Part shown: positions 1-7,116 of the stretch, one piece after another
Layout: each line of letters starts with the position of its first letter
How positions within the stretch are numbered: position 1 is the stretch's first letter
DNA from: Cytophagales bacterium
Lineage (GTDB): Bacteria > Bacteroidota > Bacteroidia > Cytophagales > Cyclobacteriaceae
DNA length: 7,425 bases
Direction: 5' to 3'
Assembly: GCA_029262935.1 (NCBI GenBank)
Contig: JAJCYK010000162.1
Span: 1-7,425, forward strand
Made by a program: the position numbers and the translations under genes
The notes under the pieces: generated by a model
Databases searched by the model: none
The model's input: the letters and a program-made list of their open reading frames with translations, nothing else
What the model was told of the DNA's origin: nothing

Positions 1-2718
1 CAGGTGACATTCATTGATAGCCCCTTACAGCCGGCTGCTGTGGATAGAACGGCCGCGCACCTGCAACGCAGTATCGGTCAAAATACATGGACTGCGCAAG
101 CGATGACTTTACCGAAAGCTCCTCAAAGAGAACGATTTACAGTCACCGTATTGGATGATCATATAAATGAACCTATGGAAGTAACCATATTGCCCTCAGG
201 GCGGGTGCTATTTATAGAAAGAGAAGGAAAGGTTAAGCTATATGACCCCCTAGTAAAGCAAACAAAGACTATTGGTACCCTGGACATCAGTACCGAAGGA
301 AATTATGAGGATGGCTTACTAGGACTCGCTTTGGATCCTCACTACGAACAAAACAATTGGATTTATTTATTCTATAGCCCTCGAGGAGGAGAATCAAGAC
401 AGCATGTAAGCCGGTTTAGACTGGCTTATGAAGATTCTTTAATTATGTCTACCGAGAAAGTGATCTTAGAAATCCCTGTGCAAAGGGAAACTTGCTGTCA
501 CTCTGGAGGTGGACTCGAATTCGGTCCGGACGGATTGTTATACATTTCCACCGGCGACAATACTAGCAGTAAAGAATCAGACGGGTTTTCGCCATTGGAC
601 GAGCGTCCGGGAAGAGCTCCTTTCGACGCTCAAAAGTCCTCTTCAAACACCCATGATTTGCGAGGAAAGATATTGAGAATTGCGTTGGAAACCGATGGCA
701 CCTATACCATACCTAAGGGTAACCTGTTCCCTAATCATGGTAGGGACGGGAGACCAGAAATATATGTGATGGGTTGTCGTAATCCATTTCGGTTTGCTAT
801 CGACGCAAAAACAGGATACCTCTATTGGGGAGACGTAGGCCCAGATGGAGGGAAGGACGGTCCACAGGGCCCTCAAAGTTATGATGAATGGAATCAAGCT
901 AGAAAGCCAGGAAACTATGGTTGGCCTTATTTTGTAGCCGACAATAAAGCCTATACTGCATTTGATTTTACCACCCTGGAAGTAGGATCTCATTTTGATC
1001 CTCAAAATCCCATTAATGAATCCCCGAACAATACCGGATCCAGAGTGTTGCCTGTAGCGGAGGTTCCTTTTATGTGGTATGGTTATGGTACTTCAGTAAC
1101 CTGGCCTATGTTGGGCAGGGGATCAAGAAGCGCCATGGCTGGACCGGTTTACTACCAACCAGCACAGTCTTCCAACGCTGCCTTACCCGATTATTACAGC
1201 GGGAAACTTTTTATTTTTGAATGGGCACGAAGTTGGATCAAAACACTCTCATTTGACGATCAGGGAAACTTAACACAAGTAGAACCCTTCTTGCCCGATG
1301 TTGCTATCTCCAAGCCCATTGATATTGAGTTTGGTCCAGACGGAGCAATGTATGTATTGGCCTATGGTGCCAATTACTTTGCGGATAATGAGGATGCACA
1401 ATTGATCAAGTTGGAATATGCAGAAGGTAATCGCCTGCCGGTACCGGCGATCACTGCTAATAAAACAGTAGGCCCCACGCCATTGGAAGTTACTTTGAGT
1501 GCGTCCAGATCTTTTGATTACGATCACCAGGACAGTCTGCACTATCGCTGGGTCCTTAACAACTCCACCATCCTCTCCGGAGAAACCGTACAACATGTTT
1601 TTGATGAAGCTGGTGATCATCAAGTGACCTTGTGGGCATTTGATAAAAGTGGAGACAGTACCTCCTCCTATATAAATATCAACGCAGGTAATAGCCCGCC
1701 GAACATAGCGATTGATTTTCAGTCCAACCGTTCCTTTTATTTTGGTAACACCAAACACACCTATCAGGTCCGGGTCAATGACTTAGAAGATGGCGCTACT
1801 GAAGCGGGTTCCATCCCTTCATCTGCAGTAATTATTAATTTTAATTACTTACCTCAAGGAGAAGATCTGGCAGAGTTGGGACCAAATTTGTTTAAAAAAT
1901 CTACTAAGTACTTAAAGGGGAGACGCCTTTTGGATGGTAGTGATTGCGCTACCTGCCACGACTATCAAGTTGTTTCTAGAGGACCAAGCTATGAGGCCAT
2001 AGCCCAACGATACTTTAACGACCCTAGTAGCGAGCCCGTGTTGGCTCAGAAAATTATTTCAGGGGGGAATGGGAATTGGGGCAATACACTAATGGCGGCG
2101 CATCCACAACACAGCCTTGAAGAAACCTTGGAGATGACTCGTTACATCCTTTCTTTGGCTCCAGAGGCTCAGACATCTGGATTGCCTTTACAGGGCCATG
2201 TTTCGACTTTGGAACATAACAGCAACGAGAGTCAAGGAAAGTATCTACTTACCGCTTATTACCAAGACCAAGGGAATGGCATTGCCACGGCACTTGATAC
2301 TTATGAAACTGTTATTTTAGGATCACCAAAGATTCAGGCTGAAGCCTACGATGACTTTTCGGGAGTTGCCAAACAAAGACCCAGAGGAGGAGCCTTAGAA
2401 TATGTGGGTACCAACCAATCGGGATCGTTTATAGTATTCAATCAAATTGATTTAAGGAACATTACTCATTTGACCTGTCGCGTACGGGTTAGAGGCGCTG
2501 CCCAAATTCAAGTTCACAAGGACAACCCCCAAGGTGCAATTTGGAGCCAAGCTACCGTTTCTGGATCAGGAGATTGGCAGGAAATACGCCTGCCCGTAAA
2601 TTCGGGAACTGGTATCCATGACCTGTATTTTACTTTTGAGGAAGCCTCAGTGGAGACTGGGCTAAGTCTAAACATAGATTGGATTCTGTTTGAGAGCAGC
2701 ATTTTATCCACCCGTTAA
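1..2718 (+). CDS. PQQ-dependent sugar dehydrogenase (GSDH family) fused to PKD-like, cytochrome c and CBM6 domains; 5'-partial
   Basis: Likely a periplasmic or surface oxidoreductase that oxidises a sugar with PQQ and hands electrons to its own heme c. The frame is open to the left edge and shows no signal peptide, although a heme c protein must be exported, so the GTG at 4 is probably internal. Numbering residues from that GTG: a glucose/sorbosone dehydrogenase propeller spans about 45-470, with CCHSGG at 164-169 (His166 matches the catalytic His of soluble glucose dehydrogenase) and Arg259-Asn260 in MGCRNPF matching its Arg-Asn pair. A PKD-like domain lies at about 477-563, then a linker beta domain to about 632. 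Cytochrome c follows at about 634-722 with CATCH (Cys648, Cys651, His652) and probable axial Met697. A CBM6-like domain fills about 773-900. Related Bacteroidota proteins often carry a ThuA-like domain upstream; whether this one does cannot be seen. The sugar substrate is unknown. The gene ends 15 bp from the convergent GH16 gene. Confidence 0.9.
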   Translation, partial: QVTFIDSPLQPAAVDRTAAHLQRSIGQNTWTAQAMTLPKAPQRERFTVTVLDDHINEPMEVTILPSGRVLFIEREGKVKLYDPLVKQTKTIGTLDISTEGNYEDGLLGLALDPHYEQNNWIYLFYSPRGGESRQHVSRFRLAYEDSLIMSTEKVILEIPVQRETCCHSGGGLEFGPDGLLYISTGDNTSSKESDGFSPLDERPGRAPFDAQKSSSNTHDLRGKILRIALETDGTYTIPKGNLFPNHGRDGRPEIYVMGCRNPFRFAIDAKTGYLYWGDVGPDGGKDGPQGPQSYDEWNQARKPGNYGWPYFVADNKAYTAFDFTTLEVGSHFDPQNPINESPNNTGSRVLPVAEVPFMWYGYGTSVTWPMLGRGSRSAMAGPVYYQPAQSSNAALPDYYSGKLFIFEWARSWIKTLSFDDQGNLTQVEPFLPDVAISKPIDIEFGPDGAMYVLAYGANYFADNEDAQLIKLEYAEGNRLPVPAITANKTVGPTPLEVTLSASRSFDYDHQDSLHYRWVLNNSTILSGETVQHVFDEAGDHQVTLWAFDKSGDSTSSYININAGNSPPNIAIDFQSNRSFYFGNTKHTYQVRVNDLEDGATEAGSIPSSAVIINFNYLPQGEDLAELGPNLFKKSTKYLKGRRLLDGSDCATCHDYQVVSRGPSYEAIAQRYFNDPSSEPVLAQKIISGGNGNWGNTLMAAHPQHSLEETLEMTRYILSLAPEAQTSGLPLQGHVSTLEHNSNESQGKYLLTAYYQDQGNGIATALDTYETVILGSPKIQAEAYDDFSGVAKQRPRGGALEYVGTNQSGSFIVFNQIDLRNITHLTCRVRVRGAAQIQVHKDNPQGAIWSQATVSGSGDWQEIRLPVNSGTGIHDLYFTFEEASVETGLSLNIDWILFESSILSTR

Positions 2719-2733
2719 CAAAATCGATAGTTC

Positions 2734-3948
2734 TTATAAGTTGGGGTTTTGAAATACTCGGATATAGTCCACATCCAGGACTTGAGGAAATACCGTGGTC
2801 CCATCGGGGCTGCCTGGCCAATCACCTCCTACCGCTACGTTGGCGATAAAGAAAAAGGAACTATTGAAAGGATAACTGGGGCCTGTCAGAGATGCTGAGA
2901 TGGTGTAGAATGGTTGGTAGTCTACAAACCATTGAATGGATCCCTCCTGCCAAAGGATGGTAAAGACGTGGTATTTGTCTGCAAAGGTTTCGGATACATC
3001 GATGGAGTAGGGTGCACCGGAAAAATTGTGTCCGTTGTTGTTGTAATGAGCTGTACCATGAACTCTAAACGCTTCATGGCCTACGGCTTCCATAATGTCT
3101 ATTTCTCCACAAGTCGGCCACCCAACGATGTCGATGTTGGCACCTAGCATCCATAAAGCTGGCCATATGCCCTGGCCCTGAGGCAACTTGGCTCGAATAT
3201 CGATACGACCAAATTTAAACTCCTTTTTGTCTTGGGTCGTTAATCGGCTAGATGTGTAGGTGGGCGGACCGGCATTTAACGCGGCGGTAATAACCATTTT
3301 GCCGCTGGCAATGGTGGTATTGGCTTCTGTGTAAGTTTGCAATTCATTATTACCCCAGCCACACAAGTTTGGGCACCCATCACCTAGTTCAAAATTCCAA
3401 CTATCGCCGTCTAAGGCACTTCCATCAAATTCTTCTCCCCATACTAGCTCCATACTAGGGTAGGTGGTGGGAGTAATGAATCCGTCTGCGTCCTCCACTG
3501 GAGTATAGGTATCATCATCGAGAATGGTTATTGGGACTTCAGGAACAGGCATGACCCCATTTTGGATGTTTGAAACCTGGATAAGGAAGGACTCATCAAA
3601 CTCCAATTGGTCATCGTTGGTCAAAGGAATAGATTCAGTAATTTGGGTTTCACCTGCGGCAAAGCTTATGGTGCCCGCGGTGGTAGTATAATCCTCTCCA
3701 GCCACGGCACTTTTATCCACTGTGGTATAAGTAAGTGTCACCGGTTTATCAGTAGCGGCACTTAAATTAAACCGGACATCTGCCGTGCGTATAGTGGAGG
3801 TTCCTTCAGGCACTCGGTCATTGGAAATGAATATTTCAGGAGTACCACCTCCCCCTCCAGCTGGGTCTTCTGAACCACTACTACAACCTAAAATCAGCCC
3901 TATGAGGCAGCTAAGCCACGTAACGTAATTTACTTTCATATTAATCAT
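2734..3948 (-). CDS. GH16 family endo-beta-glucanase (laminarinase type) lipoprotein with N-terminal Calx-beta domain
   Basis: Probably hydrolyses beta-1,3- or mixed-linked glucans (laminarin) at the cell surface. The 404-residue protein begins with a lipoprotein signal ending LILGC (Cys22), followed by SSGSED and a run of five glycines; the acidic stretch after the Cys resembles the surface-export signal of Bacteroidota lipoproteins. A Calx-beta domain lies at about 36-146 (AGEDYTTTAGTISFAAGE and a closing ILDDD). The GH16 domain covers about 165-400, with CGWGNNELQTYT, GIWPALWMLG and the catalytic GEIDIME motif: Glu282 as nucleophile, Asp284, and Glu287 as acid/base. The EIDxxE spacing is that of the laminarinase-like group. 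A second ATG at 3939 (MKVNYV) is an equally good start, leaving 401 residues; neither has a Shine-Dalgarno sequence. The gene lies 55 bp downstream of the isomerase-like gene on the same strand, so an operon is likely. Porphyranase, agarase or carrageenase activity is not excluded by sequence alone but is less likely. Confidence 0.93.
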   Translation of the reverse strand: MINMKVNYVTWLSCLIGLILGCSSGSEDPAGGGGGTPEIFISNDRVPEGTSTIRTADVRFNLSAATDKPVTLTYTTVDKSAVAGEDYTTTAGTISFAAGETQITESIPLTNDDQLEFDESFLIQVSNIQNGVMPVPEVPITILDDDTYTPVEDADGFITPTTYPSMELVWGEEFDGSALDGDSWNFELGDGCPNLCGWGNNELQTYTEANTTIASGKMVITAALNAGPPTYTSSRLTTQDKKEFKFGRIDIRAKLPQGQGIWPALWMLGANIDIVGWPTCGEIDIMEAVGHEAFRVHGTAHYNNNGHNFSGAPYSIDVSETFADKYHVFTILWQEGSIQWFVDYQPFYTISASLTGPSYPFNSSFFFIANVAVGGDWPGSPDGTTVFPQVLDVDYIRVFQNPNL

Positions 3949-4003
3949 TTAGAACTATAACCCAGATGACCCGGATTTGTTTTGACAAATTCACCAATAA
4001 TCC

Positions 4004-4999
4004 TTACGAAATTTCGTGGCCAACTTTCGTTAATAAGTCTTTGGTAGCTTGTATGCCCTCTACCTCTGACATACTCGCTCCTTCATATTCGATTCCAATA
4101 AATCCTTTGTACCCCGCCTCTTTTACAATAGTCAGCATTTTTCGATAGTCAGTCTCTGTGCAATCGCCGGCAGCATCAAAGTTGTTTGCCTTGGCACTAA
4201 CTCCCTTGGCAAAGGGCATTAACTCCGAAGTGCCTTTGTATCTATCGTATTCTTTTGTGCAGGTATAACCGTCATCGGTTTTTTCTCTTTCCACACAAAA
4301 ATTTCCAAAGTCGGGGAGGGTGCCACAACCAGGCATATTCACTTGAGAAATAACACCAGATAACCACATGCCATCGGAACTGTAACCTCCATGATTTTCT
4401 ACAATGACACCGATATTGTGGTCATTGGCAAAGGTCGTAAGTTTGCCAAGTCCGTCAACGGCTGCCGCTGCTACTTCCTCAGCTGATCCTTCACCGGCGG
4501 CATTTACCCGGATTGAATGGCAGCCTAAGAATTTAGCTGCTTCTACCCATTGGTAGTGGTTTTCAACCGCCTTCATTCTTTCTGCATTATTGGCACCTCC
4601 CAAATGACCTTCTCCATCAACCATAATAAGGACATTTGTCATCCCCAAATCATCGGTACGAGTTTTCATCTGCGATAGATAATCCTGGTCTTTGGCTTTA
4701 TCTTTGAAAAACTGATTTACATATTCCACTGCATTTATGCCAAATGTCTCCTGTGTAAAACTGGCAAAGTCCAGATTGTCCAGATTGCCGTCAAACAAGG
4801 TTTTGTGGAGAGACCATTGTGCTAGAGAGATTTCGAAGAAAAGTTCAGGTTTGGCATTAACTACCGCGGTAACATTCTCATCGGTAATTTCCTCACTCCC
4901 TTGCTTGGGGGAACATGCATTCAACACGCCCATACTTACCAGCCCATAACTTGCGGTGCCTCGCACCATATTTTTTAGAAATAATCTCCTTTTATTCAT
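4004..4999 (-). CDS. Sugar phosphate isomerase/epimerase-like TIM barrel (AP2Ec superfamily), Tat-exported lipoprotein
   Basis: A xylose-isomerase-like TIM barrel protein. The family isomerises or epimerises sugars or acts on oxidised sugars using a divalent metal; the substrate here is unknown. I chose the ATG at 4999 (331 residues) over the in-frame GTG at 5038 because the N-terminus then reads [10 protein letters not shown], a twin-arginine RRxFLK motif, followed by a hydrophobic stretch and a lipobox LNAC with Cys29. The longer start would put 13 extra residues before the signal. Probable active-site residues (numbered from this ATG) are Glu201 and His203 in VENHGG, Asp230 in LPDFGNF, Lys270 in VSAK and Glu304/Glu306 in IEYEG. 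Four cysteines (225, 235, 247, 280) cluster in the second half and could form disulfides in the periplasm. The position where many relatives have a His before the active Lys reads Ser-Ala-Lys. The gene probably leads a transcript that includes the GH16 gene downstream. A phosphorylated substrate is unlikely outside the cytoplasm. Confidence 0.88.
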   Translation of the reverse strand: MNKRRLFLKNMVRGTASYGLVSMGVLNACSPKQGSEEITDENVTAVVNAKPELFFEISLAQWSLHKTLFDGNLDNLDFASFTQETFGINAVEYVNQFFKDKAKDQDYLSQMKTRTDDLGMTNVLIMVDGEGHLGGANNAERMKAVENHYQWVEAAKFLGCHSIRVNAAGEGSAEEVAAAAVDGLGKLTTFANDHNIGVIVENHGGYSSDGMWLSGVISQVNMPGCGTLPDFGNFCVEREKTDDGYTCTKEYDRYKGTSELMPFAKGVSAKANNFDAAGDCTETDYRKMLTIVKEAGYKGFIGIEYEGASMSEVEGIQATKDLLTKVGHEIS

Positions 5000-5158
5000 T
5001 TCAACATTGATTAAAGTGGAATAATTTTGACCGCGCACCCATTACTTTTAAGACAGGTATTAAAACAAAGCTTAAAAAACGAACGAGGTGAAAGTAAATG
5101 AAGATTATAAGATAAGGGCTTCCCGAATTAAAAGCAAAAAATGCCGGGGGGATTGATT
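5000..5158 (-). promoter_or_regulatory. Upstream region of the isomerase/GH16 pair; promoter presumed, no clear box found
   Basis: This 159-bp AT-rich stretch lies between the terminator at 5159-5194 and the ATG at 4999. Because the upstream gene is terminated, the promoter of the isomerase/GH16 pair should be here. I searched the minus strand for the Bacteroidota pattern TTG, about 19 bp, TAnnTTTG. I found only an imperfect AAGCTTTG without a TTG at the right distance. There is no Shine-Dalgarno sequence before the ATG, and I see no convincing operator or riboswitch fold. Confidence 0.4.
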
Positions 5159-5194
5159 AAAAAAGGATAGCCTGCCGATGTTTCGACAGGCTAT
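5159..5194 (-). terminator. Intrinsic terminator of the secreted unknown-function gene
   Basis: The arms 5167-5174 (atagcctg) and 5187-5194 (caggctat) are perfectly complementary over 8 bp. Inside them, after one C/A mismatch, CGA (5176-5178) pairs with TCG (5183-5185) around a four-base loop. Read on the minus strand, the stem is followed by CC and six T (5164-5159). It starts 8 bp after the stop codon of the 5203-5988 gene. There is no T-run on the plus-strand side, so it acts on the minus strand. It separates this gene from the isomerase/GH16 pair downstream. Confidence 0.82.
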
Positions 5195-5202
5195 TTGTAG
5201 GG

Positions 5203-5988
5203 TTATTGATCAGCTACGTTAGTTGCAGGCATAAAAGAAAGTTCTGGTCTCATTTGGCCATCCACGGTTTCTATCTTTTTGGTCAAGGCCAAAGTTCGTT
5301 GGTATAAAGCACCAGCTTCATCACCTAACATCTCCAGAGTTTCGCTATTTTGAGCGTGAAAAGTGCTGGCGTCCTTGGCCCAACGGGTAACCATAATCAT
5401 AGGTTCTGTACCCATGCCACCGGTGTATATTCGGTAACCATAGGGGACTTTCTTGGCCGCGTATAAGGCTTTCCACTCCTTAGCAACAGTTTTTGCTTCG
5501 GCTTCTTTGTCCGGATATAAGTAGTAATAAACCATATGCCTATAATTAATCCCATCTTCCATAATGGCGCCACTATTGTAGGAAAGGTCGGTGGATAGAT
5601 TAATAATATAGTCTTTATGAGTTTCGAACAGACCGTCCCAACTAGACCATACTTCTTTAGCTGCATCTTTTCCTAAAGCTGCATCCATTTTGGCGAAAGG
5701 ACTTTTGTCAAGTGCCGCCATGTTTTCGATAGGACTTATAAAAATATAACGCATGTCATCTGTTGACAATGCCATAAATTGGGCCTCTGTTCCCGCATGT
5801 TTGGATAAGGTTTCAACAAACGATTTGCTGGCCTTTTCATATTCCATCATTTTGTTGGGTAAAACCACATCTTCATGAACAACAAATTTTTGGCTTTTCA
5901 TTTCCTGAGCAACCAGGTTGCTCGAAAAACATAGTAAGAGCAAGCCGCATATAAGGGCTTGGGGTAATAATAGTTGACTTTTCATCAT
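5203..5988 (-). CDS. Secreted protein of unknown function with two ferredoxin-like (dimeric alpha/beta-barrel type) halves
   Basis: I do not recognise a characterised family. The 261-residue protein starts with a signal peptide (hydrophobic core about residues 5-23, probable cleavage before Gln28 in LVAQ). The mature part appears to repeat one pattern: beta strand KFVVHEDVV (34-42), a helix with lysines and glutamates (about 46-65), then paired strands TEAQFMAL and MRYIFISP; and again HMVYYYLYP (151-159), a helix (about 161-178), then YGYRIYTG and PMIMVTRW. Each half ends in helical segments. This beta-alpha-beta-beta order resembles the antibiotic biosynthesis monooxygenase and related dimeric alpha/beta-barrel folds, which would make this a fused internal dimer; that is inference only. 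Aromatic residues cluster in the second half. The start could be either Met of the MetMet pair (5988 or 5985). It is a single-gene unit, with its own terminator just downstream and a divergent nucleoside hydrolase gene upstream. Confidence 0.85.
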   Translation of the reverse strand: MMKSQLLLPQALICGLLLLCFSSNLVAQEMKSQKFVVHEDVVLPNKMMEYEKASKSFVETLSKHAGTEAQFMALSTDDMRYIFISPIENMAALDKSPFAKMDAALGKDAAKEVWSSWDGLFETHKDYIINLSTDLSYNSGAIMEDGINYRHMVYYYLYPDKEAEAKTVAKEWKALYAAKKVPYGYRIYTGGMGTEPMIMVTRWAKDASTFHAQNSETLEMLGDEAGALYQRTLALTKKIETVDGQMRPELSFMPATNVADQ

Positions 5989-6030
5989 GTATAGGATTAA
6001 GTGTTTAATTTCTTGGCTGAGAAGGGTTTA

Positions 6031-6060
6031 ATAAAGTAAACAAAATGGTTGCCATATCAA
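6031..6060 (-). promoter_or_regulatory. Candidate Bacteroidota-type promoter for the secreted unknown-function gene
   Basis: On the minus strand TTG (6060-6058) is followed after exactly 19 bp by TACTTTAT (6038-6031). This matches four of the six fixed bases of TAnnTTTG, at the usual spacing of the phylum's primary sigma factor. The box ends 42 bp before the ATG at 5988. AT-rich DNA gives such matches by chance, so the call is weak. Confidence 0.3.
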
Positions 6061-6082
6061 AATTTTATACAGCTCATATTTA

Positions 6083-6112
6083 TTGAAAACCAATAGTTTA
6101 TCCTTATTTTTA
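6083..6112 (+). promoter_or_regulatory. Candidate Bacteroidota-type promoter for the nucleoside hydrolase gene
   Basis: TTG (6083-6085) is followed after 19 bp by TATTTTTA (6105-6112), which matches TAnnTTTG at all fixed bases except the last. Spacing and distance (23 bp to the ATG at 6136) suit the primary sigma factor of Bacteroidota. It shares the 147-bp divergent intergenic region with the minus-strand candidate at 6031-6060. The call rests on pattern only. Confidence 0.38.
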
Positions 6113-6135
6113 TCATGTAACGGCAAGTGATATTT

Positions 6136-7116
6136 ATGAAACTCTTAACCTCTATCTTATTAGTATTTTTTGCAGTTGGTATTGAAGCGATGGCCCAGCC
6201 CACGAAAGTAATACTCGATACTGATGCTAACAACGAACTTGATGACCAGCACGCCATTGCTTATTTGCTATTCAACGATGACATCTTTGACATACAAGGA
6301 ATAACCGTTAATGCTACTTACAATGGTGGTGCACTACCAGCCCATATGGAAGAAGCACAGCGTGTAGTGACATTGTGCGGGTATAAGGAAGGTCAAATTC
6401 CCATCATACCTGGAGCCAGTAAAGATTTTAAAGAAATCTTACCGGTCCTGCATAACGCGGATTTCGACGGTAAGCCAGCGGTGGATTTTATCATAGAAAA
6501 AGCCTTAAGTCAGGAGCATGAAAAGTTAGTAATCGTGCCCGTGGGTACCTTAACGAACGTGGCTTTGGCTCTAGCTAAGGAGCCCAAAATTGCCTCCAAA
6601 ATCCGGGTAATATGGTTGGGTTCCAATTGGCCAGATCCTGGAGAGTACAATTTGGTTAATGACACTACTGCCATAAACAGTCTTATTGAAAACCGACAAT
6701 TGGAATTTGAAATTTGTACGGTGCGATATGGGGAGTCTACAGGAACCGCGGCGGTATTAGTTTCAGTTGACGAGATTAGACAAAGAATGAAAGGTTTGGG
6801 ACCGCAACTAGAAACACCGGTACCGGGCAGACATGGAGGATCCTTTTCAAACTTCGGCGATTACAGCATTGAGTTATTTGAAAAAATTGGAGACGATCAT
6901 CGCTCTCTATTTGACGTGTGTGCCTTGGCAATATTAAAAAATCCAAGATGGGCCCAGCCCTCTAAGGTCCCGGCCCCCCGTTTGTTGGGAGATTCCTGGA
7001 TTGAACAGTCAGGGAACTCTCACCATGTAATCTTCTGGGAGAACTTTGACAAAGAAGCCATATTATCAGACTTCTATCGAAGTATGGAGCAAGCCCAAAC
7101 TAGGGAAGAACCTTAA
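6136..7116 (+). CDS. Exported inosine/uridine-preferring nucleoside hydrolase family protein
   Basis: Predicted to cleave the N-glycosidic bond of ribonucleosides into base and ribose in the periplasm, using a bound calcium ion. I chose the ATG at 6136 (326 residues) over the in-frame GTG at 6127, because the protein then opens with a clean signal peptide (MKLLTSILLVFF, cleavage near AMA-Q at 20/21). The metal-binding motif near the N-terminus is DTDANNELDD (28-37), which has two more residues than the classical DTDPGIDD form. Other family marks are VPVGTLTNVALAL (135-147), a GSN-EYNL-ND segment (162-176) matching the usual GGN-EFN-DP region, and SLFDVCALAIL (257-267) whose Asp260 matches the C-terminal metal ligand. 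Length is normal for the family. Its stop codon overlaps that of the convergent gene at 7113. The exact nucleoside, or possibly another ribosyl substrate, cannot be read from sequence. Confidence 0.9.
   Translation: MKLLTSILLVFFAVGIEAMAQPTKVILDTDANNELDDQHAIAYLLFNDDIFDIQGITVNATYNGGALPAHMEEAQRVVTLCGYKEGQIPIIPGASKDFKEILPVLHNADFDGKPAVDFIIEKALSQEHEKLVIVPVGTLTNVALALAKEPKIASKIRVIWLGSNWPDPGEYNLVNDTTAINSLIENRQLEFEICTVRYGESTGTAAVLVSVDEIRQRMKGLGPQLETPVPGRHGGSFSNFGDYSIELFEKIGDDHRSLFDVCALAILKNPRWAQPSKVPAPRLLGDSWIEQSGNSHHVIFWENFDKEAILSDFYRSMEQAQTREEP

Noticed and set aside
643..1005. Minus-strand open frame of 120 codons inside the dehydrogenase gene
   Set aside because: Antisense to the conserved PQQ-site region, with cysteine, tryptophan and isoleucine use unlike real proteins; a coding shadow.
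1270..1758. Minus-strand open frame of 162 codons inside the dehydrogenase gene
   Set aside because: It is antisense to a well-conserved propeller and PKD region, has no family features and no initiation context; a coding shadow.
3975..3990. Six-base inverted repeat (atttgt / acaaat) with four-base loop between the isomerase and GH16 genes
   Set aside because: The stem is AT-only apart from one G/C pair and no T-run follows on the minus strand, so it is not a convincing terminator; it does not argue against an operon.
5000..5038. GTG start at 5038 adding 13 residues to the isomerase-like protein
   Set aside because: It would place extra residues before a standard Tat signal that already begins well at the ATG at 4999.
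5006..5161. Direct repeat attgattaaa at 5006-5015 and 5152-5161
   Set aside because: Ten AT-rich bases in an AT-rich intergenic region are expected by chance, and neither copy matches a known operator.
6127..6135. GTG start at 6127 for the nucleoside hydrolase
   Set aside because: The ATG at 6136 gives a standard signal peptide start, and no ribosome binding site favours the GTG.
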